Assembly: GCF_048323675.1 (NCBI RefSeq)
Contig: NZ_JBLWFK010000007.1
Coordinates: 124,001 to 188,000 of the forward strand
DNA: 64,000 bases
Reading direction: 5' to 3'
DNA from: Mangrovimicrobium sp048323675
Lineage (GTDB): Bacteria; Pseudomonadota; Gammaproteobacteria; Pseudomonadales; Halieaceae
Positions 10,090 to 18,338 of the stretch are shown here, one piece after another. The number at the start of each line of letters is the position of its first letter. The stretch's first letter is position 1. The translations under genes and the position numbers were made by a program. The notes under the pieces were generated by a model. The model ran no database searches. It was not told where the DNA came from and saw only the letters and a program-made list of their open reading frames with translations.

Positions 10090-10869
10090 ATGACTCTCTC
10101 ACAGTACTTCGGCCTGGTGGATGTGCAGGCCCGCATGTTGCTCAAGGCGGATGCAGCAAAGTTCAAACTGGGGTTTCTCTGGTGGTTCCTGGAACCGCTG
10201 ATGTGGGTGTGCGTGTTCTATATCGTGTTTAACCTGATCCTGGATTCCGGGCGGCGCTCCGGGGATTTCATCCTCTTCCTGGCGACCGGCAAATTCGCCT
10301 TTATCTGGTTTTCCAAGACCGTAATCCAGGCCTCTGGCAGCATCGTGGCCAGCCAGGGACTGGTGGGTAAGATCGACATCCCGAAGTCCCTGTTCCCCAT
10401 GGCAGCGATCCAGGAAAGCCTGTACCGGCAGTCAACCATTTACCTGTTGTTGCTGGTATTCCTGCTGGCGGGTGGTGTCACACCCGGTATGGCCTGGTTT
10501 TGGATGCTACCGCTGTTGCTGGTTTTCTACCTGCTGATCATCGCCTGTGGATTTATCGGCGCCTGCCTGGTTTGTATCATGCGGGACTTTATGAAATTTA
10601 TCCCCCTGGGCATGACCTTCCTGCTGTTCACTTCGGGGATATTCTGGGACATACGCGAGATTGACGATCCGCAAAAAATCGATCTTTTGCTGACGGTCAA
10701 CCCGCTGGCCTTCATCATTGACGCTCACCGCCAGATTCTCATGCATAACACCGCGCCAGACCTGTTCCACCTTGCATCAGCGGGCATTGGCGCAATGGTA
10801 CTGATCTGGCTTGCACTGCTCTATATGCGGCGCTACAGCCAGTACCTGGCCCTGCAGGTGCTGACCTGA
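10090..10869 (+). CDS. wzm: ABC-2 type polysaccharide export permease
   Basis: Membrane half of an ABC exporter that moves a finished lipid-linked glycan across the inner membrane. The 259-residue protein has six predicted membrane segments with the usual long first loop. It opens MTLSQYFGLVDVQARMLLKAD, and the FLWWFLEPLMWV segment and LVCIMRDF region fit the ABC2_membrane family. The frame is open further upstream to 9409, but that stretch is antisense to rsmA; the ATG at 10090 gives the family length. It shares one base with wzt, so the two are coupled. No JUMPstart/ops element was seen in the 171 bp upstream. Confidence 0.88.
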   Translation: MTLSQYFGLVDVQARMLLKADAAKFKLGFLWWFLEPLMWVCVFYIVFNLILDSGRRSGDFILFLATGKFAFIWFSKTVIQASGSIVASQGLVGKIDIPKSLFPMAAIQESLYRQSTIYLLLLVFLLAGGVTPGMAWFWMLPLLLVFYLLIIACGFIGACLVCIMRDFMKFIPLGMTFLLFTSGIFWDIREIDDPQKIDLLLTVNPLAFIIDAHRQILMHNTAPDLFHLASAGIGAMVLIWLALLYMRRYSQYLALQVLT

Positions 10870-11600
10870 TGATAAAAGACAAGCGCAACGTGATGCTGGA
10901 GCTTGAAGATGTGTCTATCAGCTTCCAGACCAGCAAAGGCACCTTCGACCACGGGGTACATCACGTCCTGAAATCGGTGTCCTTTTCGCTTTACGAAAAC
11001 GAGACCCTCGGTATCATCGGTCGCAATGGTGTAGGCAAGACCACCATGCTGCGTATCATGGCCGGTATTCTGGCACCCACCAGCGGCAGGGTCAAAAAGT
11101 ACCCCGGGAAGTCCGCCTCTTTGCTGACTATTGGCCTGGGGCACAAGCCGGACCTGAGTGGACGCGACAACGCCATGTTGTCTGCCATGCTGCAGGGCGC
11201 CAGTAAACGCAAGGCGCTAGCCTACCTTGAAGAGATCAAGGCCTTTTCCGAGCTGGGAGATTCATTCGAGGAGCCAGTGAAAACCTACTCTGCAGGGATG
11301 AAATCCCGACTCGGGTTTACTACGGCGCTGCTTACCCATGTCGACATCCTGCTGGTGGACGAGATCCTCAGTGTAGGGGACGCAGAGTTCAAGGTGAAAG
11401 CCGAGCAGGCCATGAAAGAGCGTATCTGTGGCGACCAGACGGTTGTGTTTGTCTCGCACTCTGACAAACAGGTCAGCGAGTTGTGTGACCGGGTGCTGTG
11501 GGTGGAAGAGGGCTACATTGCCGCAGAAGGTGACCCGGAAGAAGTTTTGGAACGCTACCGCGAGAGCATCAAGAACAAAGCCAGAGTTGCGCTTAAGTAG
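10869..11600 (+). CDS. wzt: ABC exporter ATPase for polysaccharide, short Wzt type
   Basis: Energises export of the glycan with the permease encoded just before it. The 243 residues carry Walker A GRNGVGKTT (51-59), the signature YSAGMKSRLGF (from 140), Walker B ILLVDE (160-165) and the switch His in VSHSD. The protein ends soon after the ATPase domain. It therefore lacks the C-terminal carbohydrate-binding domain of E. coli O8/O9a-type Wzt proteins that recognise a capped chain end. This resembles the short Wzt of Klebsiella galactan systems and KpsT-like ATPases. An in-frame ATG at codon 9 is an alternative start. The 3' end overlaps the convergent glycosyltransferase by 8 bp. Confidence 0.9.
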   Translation: MIKDKRNVMLELEDVSISFQTSKGTFDHGVHHVLKSVSFSLYENETLGIIGRNGVGKTTMLRIMAGILAPTSGRVKKYPGKSASLLTIGLGHKPDLSGRDNAMLSAMLQGASKRKALAYLEEIKAFSELGDSFEEPVKTYSAGMKSRLGFTTALLTHVDILLVDEILSVGDAEFKVKAEQAMKERICGDQTVVFVSHSDKQVSELCDRVLWVEEGYIAAEGDPEEVLERYRESIKNKARVALK

Positions 11601-12567
11601 GTTCCTGGAGCGCGCTTAATGCCTGCACCTCTGAATGACTCTTCCGGTAATTCCTGCGTAAACCATCCCACACAGCTCTCGCAGTGACTTTTAAGAAGGT
11701 GCTGCGCTCATATTTTTCGTAAAAGCGGAATGTCAGGAAGAAACTGGGAATCTTGATCAACAGGATCAGGGGATAGAACCAGCCGGAAGCAATCCGGTAA
11801 ACCTCCAGGCGATTGCGAAAGGTGTAATAGACCTTCCACATCGGCCGGTAGACATCCTGCTGGTCGACCAGGGTCTGGCAGTCGTGGGCAAAGTGCAGGC
11901 CGGGAACAAACCAGTGCCGCAATCCCGCCCGGCGTAACTCCAACAGGTAGATGATGTCGTCCGCGTAGATAAAAAGTTCCGTGCGCGGAAGGCCAATTTT
12001 CCCGTTCCTGATCGACGCTACCCGTATGAAACAGCCGACAAATGATGAGGCATCGGCCTCGACGGGTGTTGACGATAGGTAGTCGGCGTCACTGACATGG
12101 AAACCGTGACGCCCCTTGCTCGCCGCACCGACAAACGCCTTCAGATGCCAGAAAGGGTTACGGCTGGGTCGGTTCATTTCGCTGATACCTCCCGCGGGCA
12201 GGTATACGGCCGCGGCTAGGCTTCCCACATCCCCGGGTATTTCAAGCCTGGAAAAAATGGCCGGAACGTCATTTGCTGGCCAGGCGTCATCGTCGTAACA
12301 GACCAGCCAGTCGGCCTCGGGCAATTCATTGGCCACATAGTCGAAGCCACGGTGGAACCCACCTGCGCCGCCTAGGTTCGCGGCATTGCGAAGCACCGAC
12401 AGTTTTGGATCGTCGATGCCGTTGAGCCACTTTGCCGTGCCGTCGGTTGAGCAGTTGTCCACCACCACCACCCGGTAAAAATCCTTGTCCAGGCTGTGGG
12501 CAACCGTGACTTTCAGCTTGTCGAGGCGATTGAAGGTGACAATGACGGCGACGAGGTTCTGTTGCAT
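11593..12567 (-). CDS. GT2 glycosyltransferase, galactofuranosyltransferase-like
   Basis: A 324-residue GT-A glycosyltransferase that probably adds galactofuranose to a lipid-linked acceptor on the cytoplasmic face. The family pattern is VAVIVTFNRLDKL at the N-terminus, VVVDNCSTDGT, NLGGAGGFHRGF and the acidic YDDDAWP (D92-D94), then YADDIIY (D203-D204) and a His in HFAHDC. The GGAGGF-and-DDDA combination is typical of GlfT/WbbO-like and rhamnosyltransferase-like GT2 enzymes. It starts 5 bp after glf, whose product UDP-galactofuranose is the likely donor. The C-terminus has a hydrophobic stretch (FYPLILLIKIPSFFLTF). The exact linkage cannot be told. Confidence 0.8.
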   Translation of the reverse strand: MQQNLVAVIVTFNRLDKLKVTVAHSLDKDFYRVVVVDNCSTDGTAKWLNGIDDPKLSVLRNAANLGGAGGFHRGFDYVANELPEADWLVCYDDDAWPANDVPAIFSRLEIPGDVGSLAAAVYLPAGGISEMNRPSRNPFWHLKAFVGAASKGRHGFHVSDADYLSSTPVEADASSFVGCFIRVASIRNGKIGLPRTELFIYADDIIYLLELRRAGLRHWFVPGLHFAHDCQTLVDQQDVYRPMWKVYYTFRNRLEVYRIASGWFYPLILLIKIPSFFLTFRFYEKYERSTFLKVTARAVWDGLRRNYRKSHSEVQALSALQEPT

Positions 12568-12572
12568 CGGAA

Positions 12573-13721
12573 TCAGACAGGTGAAACAAAGAAAGCGGGA
12601 ATTTGCCGGTTTGCCGCCCGGAGGTCAATAAAGGCTTCCGCCGCGGCGAGGGCCTCTGCAATGGTGACATCCATGTCGAGATAGCGGTAAGTGCCCAGGC
12701 GCCCAACAAAGGAAACGCCATCTTCCTTTTCTGCCAGCGCAATATAGTCCCGCAGCATGGCCTGTTCGTTGGCCAGTCGGATGGGGTAGTAGGGAATGTC
12801 ATCCTCCCCACAGGCACGGCTGTACTCCTCGAAGCACACAGTTTTGGCGTGCTCTTCCCAGGGAGAGAAATGCTTGTGTTCGGCGATGCGGGTATAGGGC
12901 ACGGATTCGTCGCCGTAGTTCATCACGGCGCAGCCCTGGTAATCTCCCTCGGCGCGAATCTCCTTGAAATCCAGTGTGCGGTAACCCAGCCGGCCCAGTT
13001 CGTAGTCGAAAAAGCCGTCGAGCGGGCCGCTGTAGAACACATGCTCGTAATCACTGGTCTGTTGCCGGCTGAAGCGCGTGTTTAGTGCAAGGGTAATGTT
13101 CGGGTGATCAAGGATCTGATCTACGATCGCAGTATAGCCTTCTCTCGGCATACCCTGGTACTTGTGAAAGAAGTAATTATCGTCGTAGTTGAAGCGCACC
13201 GGCAGCCGCTTGAGGATGCTCGCCGGTAATTCGGTCGGTGAGCAGCCCCACTGCTTTTGCGTGTAACCCTTGAAAAACGCCTCGTACAGGTCGCGACCGA
13301 CAAAGCGCAGGGCCTGGTCCTCGAAGGTTATCGGGTCCTCAATACTCAAGTCAGCCTGTGACTCGATAAATTCACGCGCCTCTGATGGGGAAAAGGTCTT
13401 GCCGAAAAACTGGTTGATCGTGAGCAGGTTCACGGGAAGGGAGAATACCCGGCCTCCACTGGTGGTCTTGACCCGGTTGGTGTAGGGCATGAATTCGGTG
13501 TGGCGCTTGAGGTAACTCCAGACCCGTTCACTGTCCGTGTGGAAGATATGTGGGCCGTAGCGGTGAATCATCACGCCGGAATCGACGTCCCGCTCCGTAT
13601 GGCAATTCCCTGCCGTGTGCGACCGGTCGTCAAAGACGTCCACGGTGTGCCCGGCATCGGCCAGCTCGCGTGCAATCACTGCGCCCGAAAACCCGGCGCC
13701 CACTGTACAAAAATCAGCCAT
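12573..13721 (-). CDS. glf: UDP-galactopyranose mutase
   Basis: FAD enzyme that interconverts UDP-galactopyranose and UDP-galactofuranose, the only known route to bacterial galactofuranose. The 382-residue protein has the N-terminal Rossmann motif GAGFSG (8-13), HTAGN, the conserved YGPHIFHT, the KGYTQKQWG segment, and VPYTRIAEHKHF near the active site. It ends with the FAD-binding VGRLGTYRYLDMD block. The ATG at 13719-13721 gives the family length; the frame stays open a further 32 codons upstream without family similarity. It lies 20 bp after the sugar-phosphate transferase gene and 5 bp before a galactofuranosyltransferase-like gene. Confidence 0.95.
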   Translation of the reverse strand: MADFCTVGAGFSGAVIARELADAGHTVDVFDDRSHTAGNCHTERDVDSGVMIHRYGPHIFHTDSERVWSYLKRHTEFMPYTNRVKTTSGGRVFSLPVNLLTINQFFGKTFSPSEAREFIESQADLSIEDPITFEDQALRFVGRDLYEAFFKGYTQKQWGCSPTELPASILKRLPVRFNYDDNYFFHKYQGMPREGYTAIVDQILDHPNITLALNTRFSRQQTSDYEHVFYSGPLDGFFDYELGRLGYRTLDFKEIRAEGDYQGCAVMNYGDESVPYTRIAEHKHFSPWEEHAKTVCFEEYSRACGEDDIPYYPIRLANEQAMLRDYIALAEKEDGVSFVGRLGTYRYLDMDVTIAEALAAAEAFIDLRAANRQIPAFFVSPV

Positions 13722-13741
13722 TTGCCAGCCTTTGGATTGGT

Positions 13742-15139
13742 TCAGTATGCGTTCTTGTGGATGAAACCCTTGAACAGGGTCATGACAATGATCTTGAGGT
13801 CCAGCCACAGGGACCAATTCTCAATGTAATAGAGGTCGTGCTCAATACGCTGGTGCAGATCCGTGTCGCCCCGCCAGCCGTTGATTTGCGCCCAGCCGGT
13901 AATGCCTGCCTTCACCAGGTGCTTCTGCATATAGCTGGGAATCTCGTCCTTGAATTGCTCGACGAACACGGGGCGCTCGGGCCGCGGGCCGACGATTGAC
14001 ATGTCGCCCTGCAAGACATTCAAGAACTGGGGTAGTTCGTCCAGGGAGGTTCGGCGCAGGAAGGCACCGACCCTGGTCGCCCTGCTCTCATTGGGGGTAG
14101 CCCATTTGGGGCCGGAGTTGGCCTCGGAGTCTACCGGCATGCTGCGGAACTTGAGCATTTGGAATTTGCGCCCATTCCAGCTAAGCCGCTCCTGGCGGTA
14201 GAACACCGGACCCGGGCTGCTCAGTTTTACCGCGATGGCGATGGCGGCAAACAGGGGGCTGATCAGCAGGAGAATCAGTGCGGCGAAGATCTTGTCCTCG
14301 AATGCCTTGACCCAGCGGTTGACGCCGTCCATGGGAGTGATAGATAGGTTGATCACTGACATGTTGGCAATGTTGCTGATGGAATGGTTGATCAAGCGAT
14401 AGCCGAACAGGTCCGGGACCAGGCGAATATCCGCCGTGGTATCACGCAGTTGCCTGACGATGTGCTCGATCTCAGCTTCATCTTTGAGAGACATCGCGAT
14501 CCAGATCTGGTCGGCGTTGGAGGTCCGGGTGTAATCGATTCCCTCCTCGATACTTCCGCGATGCACCACATCAGGAAGCCCGGAGGGGAGGGAGGATGAA
14601 AAGTAGGCGCGGATATTCAGGCCGGTTTCCGGTGCATGGCACAGGGTTTCGTAAACCCGCCAGCCGGTGTCTCCCTCGGCGAACAGGATGATGTGCCTGA
14701 GGTTATATCCCCTGGCGCGTAAGCGTTTCAGCAGGTTGCGAAGCAGGAAACGCGTGGTGAGGATACCCATGCCGCCGCCGAGGAACCAGGTCACCAGCCA
14801 CGCCCGGGAAAAATTCTCGGAGGTCTTGGTGATGACCGTAAGGAAGGCCAGTATTGCGAAGATAACGGTCCATGCCATAAGCACCGCCACGAACTCCTGC
14901 AGGTAGTCTTCGCCGCGCCAGGGTTGATAGACGCTGAACGACTGGAACAGGAGAATCTGCAGCGGGACAGAAAACAGCACCGCAATCTGGTACAGGAGAA
15001 CACTTGGCGGAGAATGCGGGCCGGCGAATACGATGGCGTAACCAAGACCGCAGAACAGCAGTGAGACTGCCACGTCGGTCAGGCGCATAATCCACAGCAG
15101 CAAGCTGGAGTGTTCGCGGAGGTGGCCTTTGGGGCTCAA
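13742..15139 (-). CDS. Undecaprenyl-phosphate sugar-1-phosphate transferase (polyisoprenyl-phosphate hexose-1-P transferase type)
   Basis: Starts lipid-linked glycan assembly by moving a hexose-1-phosphate, probably glucose-1-P or galactose-1-P, onto undecaprenyl phosphate. The 465 residues show N-terminal membrane segments (roughly residues 15-140), a CoA-binding-like Rossmann domain (about 145-260, HIILFAEGD), one membrane segment (about 285-305) and the catalytic domain. That domain has SSPGPVFYRQERLSWNG, MLKFRSM, SLDELPQFLNVLQGDMSIVGPRPERP (run spans a Pro-rich turn) and ITGWAQINGWRGDT. This is the WcaJ/WbaP family; the sugar cannot be assigned. The start is a TTG with GGGA six bases upstream. 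It heads a three-gene unit with glf and the galactofuranosyltransferase-like gene. Confidence 0.9.
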   Translation of the reverse strand: MSPKGHLREHSSLLLWIMRLTDVAVSLLFCGLGYAIVFAGPHSPPSVLLYQIAVLFSVPLQILLFQSFSVYQPWRGEDYLQEFVAVLMAWTVIFAILAFLTVITKTSENFSRAWLVTWFLGGGMGILTTRFLLRNLLKRLRARGYNLRHIILFAEGDTGWRVYETLCHAPETGLNIRAYFSSSLPSGLPDVVHRGSIEEGIDYTRTSNADQIWIAMSLKDEAEIEHIVRQLRDTTADIRLVPDLFGYRLINHSISNIANMSVINLSITPMDGVNRWVKAFEDKIFAALILLLISPLFAAIAIAVKLSSPGPVFYRQERLSWNGRKFQMLKFRSMPVDSEANSGPKWATPNESRATRVGAFLRRTSLDELPQFLNVLQGDMSIVGPRPERPVFVEQFKDEIPSYMQKHLVKAGITGWAQINGWRGDTDLHQRIEHDLYYIENWSLWLDLKIIVMTLFKGFIHKNAY

Positions 15140-15375
15140 TTAATTTCCCGATGAAAAACAGTTATTTAGGTGGTTTTTGCGCAGAAATTCTATCATCTCG
15201 TGAGTCCCAGCACTAGTTTTCCCGGCAGCCGGAGCCTACCCGGTTTCTCGTAGGCGTTGGAAACGCGGAGCGCTCACGGGCGGTCAGGCACTTCAATCCG
15301 GCCTCTTTGATTCCAATGAAATTGTTACGTGTGTATCATCGTGGCACTTTTCTCCTGCATAAGAAGTGGCGTTTT

Positions 15376-16146
15376 ATGGGTATCATGCGAAGGATTGCCG
15401 GGAAGATCAAAAGAACCATCTTCCCCTCTCCCGAGGTGCAGGTGCGAATCCAGCCGGGTTTGCCGAGCTGCGAAGACCGGCTCAAGCACGCCGCCAGCCT
15501 CGGTTACAGTCCCGGCGTCGTGTTTGATTGCGGTGCATTCATTGGCCGCTGGGCCCGGGAAGTGCACCAGATATTTCCTGGCGCAAATCTGGTGTTGATT
15601 GAGCCGAATAGTGAACTCTATGCACGAATTGCCGAAAACACTCAACCCTTTTCCTCTCAGGTCCAGTTGATCGAAGCCGCTGTCGGTGAGCAGGATGGCC
15701 GTATGCAGTTGAATATCTGGGAAAATCCGAAGCACGGGAATGAGACCACAGCCCTGGCTGCGTCCTCCCTCCTGGATCACGTTCAGGGGCAGGCCACGCG
15801 CAGCCTGGACGTGGCGGTTAAGCGGATTGACGATATCGCCCAGCAGGCTGGTTGCTGGCCTGATTTGCTGAAGCTGGATTTGCAGGGGGCAGAACTCCCC
15901 GCTCTGAAGGGTGCCGTGAAAGCACTGGAAAACTGTGAGCTTTGCATTATCGAATTCGGCTGCCTGGAAGCCTACAAGGAGCGTACGACACCGGCTGAGT
16001 TGATGTCGTTCATGGATGAAATGGGGTTTGCGCTCTATGACATCGTCGATGTCCGCTATCGCCCCTATGACAAGGCGCTGGTTGGCGGGGATTTCTTCTT
16101 TGTGAAGCGCAACTCCGCACTCAAGTCGCACAAGGACTATTTCTGA
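15376..16146 (+). CDS. FkbM-family SAM-dependent methyltransferase
   Basis: Probably O-methylates a sugar hydroxyl in the glycan, as FkbM-type enzymes in polysaccharide clusters are thought to do. Visible motifs are the SAM-binding VVFDCGAFIGRWA, LIEPNSELY, EAAVGEQDG, and the FkbM C-terminal pattern LLKLDLQGAELPALKGA followed by EFGCLEAYKE. The ATG at 15376 (256 residues) is preferred because AAGAAG lies 9 bp upstream. The frame also opens at ATG 15316 or TTG 15307, which would add 20-23 basic residues without a ribosome binding site. The gene is divergent from the sugar-phosphate transferase and 49 bp before a GT2 gene. Confidence 0.83.
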   Translation: MGIMRRIAGKIKRTIFPSPEVQVRIQPGLPSCEDRLKHAASLGYSPGVVFDCGAFIGRWAREVHQIFPGANLVLIEPNSELYARIAENTQPFSSQVQLIEAAVGEQDGRMQLNIWENPKHGNETTALAASSLLDHVQGQATRSLDVAVKRIDDIAQQAGCWPDLLKLDLQGAELPALKGAVKALENCELCIIEFGCLEAYKERTTPAELMSFMDEMGFALYDIVDVRYRPYDKALVGGDFFFVKRNSALKSHKDYF

Positions 16147-16195
16147 TCTCCGGCCTCGATAATCATAACGACAACGAATCCGTAGCAGTTCGCCC

Positions 16196-16999
16196 ATGGC
16201 CAGGTTAAGTATCATTATCGTCACACTCAACGCGGCCAGCGCACTTGAGAAAACGCTGGACAGTGTCTTCAGCCAGACCTTTGACGACTATGAGCTGGTG
16301 ATCATCGACGGGCAGTCTACTGACAGGACCGTTGACATTATCCGGAATTGCGAGGAGCGTCTCGGTTATTGGGTGAGCGAGCCAGATGACGGCATCTATG
16401 CCGCCATGAACAAGGGATTACAGGCCGCGTCCGGCGAATATGTCCAGTTCCTGAACGCCGGTGACTGTTTTGTCGACAGCGCCGTTCTGGAGCAGGTTTT
16501 TTGCACTGACGACAGGCCCGACCTGTTCTATGGGGACATATACCGGGTGGGTGTGGATGGTTCCCTGAAAGTCGTGTCAGCCGAAGATTTCACGGAGAAG
16601 AATCTGTTGCGTCACGGGACCGGTGTAATCTGTCACCAGGCCATGTTCGTGCGCAGGGCCGTGACACCTGTTTACGACACCAGGTACCGTTTCAAGGGTG
16701 AGCTCAACTGGTATTTCGACCTGGTACAGGCGCCGGGTTTCCGCTATGTCAAATGTGAACACGCCATCGTCAATTATGAGTTGGGCGGCTGGGGCTACCA
16801 GAACTTTTTGCGCAATCGTCTGGACTGGATTCGCGTTGCCATCGATCGATTTGGCTGGCCTTCTGTATGGAAGAGCGGCCTGCTGGGTTACCTATGGATA
16901 AACAGTTTCTTCCGCTACCCTGTGCTGAAAAAGGTTGATCATGTGCTGAAGCTTCCCGGCAAACTGATCCGCAAGTGCCGACGATTGTTTTCGGCGTAG
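16196..16999 (+). CDS. GT2 family glycosyltransferase
   Basis: A 267-residue GT-A enzyme that adds a sugar to the growing glycan. It begins MARLSIIIVTLNAASALEKTLDSV and has the nucleotide-sugar site VIIDGQSTDRTVDII, the family block EPDDGIYAAMNKGL, and FLNAGDCF, where the Asp takes the place of a DxD motif. This pattern matches the colanic-acid and capsule GT2 subgroup. The donor sugar cannot be inferred. The C-terminus is basic (KLIRKCRRLF), suggesting peripheral membrane contact. It is read with the preceding FkbM gene and the following glycosyltransferase. Confidence 0.85.
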   Translation: MARLSIIIVTLNAASALEKTLDSVFSQTFDDYELVIIDGQSTDRTVDIIRNCEERLGYWVSEPDDGIYAAMNKGLQAASGEYVQFLNAGDCFVDSAVLEQVFCTDDRPDLFYGDIYRVGVDGSLKVVSAEDFTEKNLLRHGTGVICHQAMFVRRAVTPVYDTRYRFKGELNWYFDLVQAPGFRYVKCEHAIVNYELGGWGYQNFLRNRLDWIRVAIDRFGWPSVWKSGLLGYLWINSFFRYPVLKKVDHVLKLPGKLIRKCRRLFSA

Positions 17000-17068
17000 C
17001 CAAATAGACCGTATGCTGCAAATAGAGACAGTCACGTAAAATGGATTTCGTGGACTGGAGAAGATGAG

Positions 17069-18274
17069 TTGAAAAATATAGTTGTAGTCGATCCATTTCC
17101 TACGGGTCATCACCTGACCTACCTTTGCACATTTACACTGTGTTTCCTGCGGCAGGGCAATAGGGTGCTGGCGCTTTGTCCGCAGCCAGACCTGGTACGT
17201 GAGTACGTTCGCCAGCAGGCACCCGAGCTGGAGGGGCAGCTCGAAGCAGTCCTGTTTGCCGACGGAAATACCAGCTACGACGGCGTTGCAGTTGGAAATG
17301 TACGGGCGTTTGTCCGGGTCCTGAAGCGCTGGCTGAAAATCACCCGGCTGCTTTTGTCCAAACCCTACCGGGGCCTGAAGCCGAAAGTATTTTTACCCTG
17401 GATTGACAGCTACCTGAACAAGTTCCTGGGCCCGGTCCTGCATCGTATTATTTTTCCCTTTGACTGGAGTTGCCTGTACTTCCAGCCGAAAATTGGTAGG
17501 TTCATCGTGCAGCCGCAAAAGTTGCACCACCGGTTTTTCGATCGAGAACGCATTTTTCGATCCCGCCGCTGTAAAAGTGTGGGTGTACTGGTGGAGGACG
17601 AAATTCCTGAACTGAGCCGGCGCATCGGTGGCAAAGAAGTGTTGCTTTATCCAGACTTTGCCCACGTGGAGCATGTTGACCTGGTGGCGACGAAGTTTGC
17701 GTTTTTGCGGGACCAGATTGCCGGTAAATTTTCAGTCGGGCTGTTTGGCTCGCTTGCGTCACGGAAGGGAATTCACACGCTGCTTGACGTCGCTTTCTCG
17801 CTCAGGGATGACCCGCGGTTTTTCTTCCTCTTTACCGGTGAAATGATCGAAAGCACCTTCTCGGCGGATGAATTGAAGCGGCTAGCATTCATCCGGCAGA
17901 AGTGCGAGGGGAAAAATGCCTACTTCTTCACCGAGAGGATAGAAACTGAAGAAGAGCTGAACACAATAATGAAGTCCGTGAACCTGATCTTCGCGGTATA
18001 CGAACGGTTTCCGTTCAGCTCCAACATGCTGACCAAGGCCGCAAACCTGGCAGTGCCTGTAATTGCAAGTGAAACCAGCTATATCGGCCGTCTGACGAAA
18101 GAATTCGGGCTGGGAACCGTGATTCCGCCGGGTGACAGGCTCGCACTGGAAGAGGAGTTGCTGCGGCTGCAAGGTGAGCGGAAGGACACCCTGCCAGAAG
18201 GCTGGGATGGCGAATCATTTATAAACAGAAACAGCGTAAAACGCCTGGAAGTAGTGCTGGAAAACGCGCTTTAG
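17069..18274 (+). CDS. Glycosyltransferase, GT-B (GT4-like)
   Basis: A 401-residue protein that looks like a retaining GT-B glycosyltransferase. The N-terminal half opens with VVVDPFPTGHHLTYL, where the GHH segment lies near an expected acceptor loop. The C-terminal half has SVGLFGSLASRKGIHTLL, a typical donor-binding start, and later PFSSNMLTKAANLAVPVIAS and EFGLGTVIPPGD, which resemble the GT4 EX7E region although the first acidic residue is not obvious. The start codon is TTG with GGAG (17057-17060) eight bases upstream; no ATG fits. Sugar specificity is unknown. Confidence 0.72.
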   Translation: MKNIVVVDPFPTGHHLTYLCTFTLCFLRQGNRVLALCPQPDLVREYVRQQAPELEGQLEAVLFADGNTSYDGVAVGNVRAFVRVLKRWLKITRLLLSKPYRGLKPKVFLPWIDSYLNKFLGPVLHRIIFPFDWSCLYFQPKIGRFIVQPQKLHHRFFDRERIFRSRRCKSVGVLVEDEIPELSRRIGGKEVLLYPDFAHVEHVDLVATKFAFLRDQIAGKFSVGLFGSLASRKGIHTLLDVAFSLRDDPRFFFLFTGEMIESTFSADELKRLAFIRQKCEGKNAYFFTERIETEEELNTIMKSVNLIFAVYERFPFSSNMLTKAANLAVPVIASETSYIGRLTKEFGLGTVIPPGDRLALEEELLRLQGERKDTLPEGWDGESFINRNSVKRLEVVLENAL

Positions 18275-18338
18275 TTAAACTTACCGGGGGAGATATGTCC
18301 TGCAGTCAACGATTGAACCAGCTCGAAATTCTGGATAA

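Noticed and set aside
15227..15254. Short hairpin GCCTAC/GTAGGC between divergent island genes
   Set aside because: Six pairs with a 10-nt loop, and not placed at a transcript end; too weak to call.
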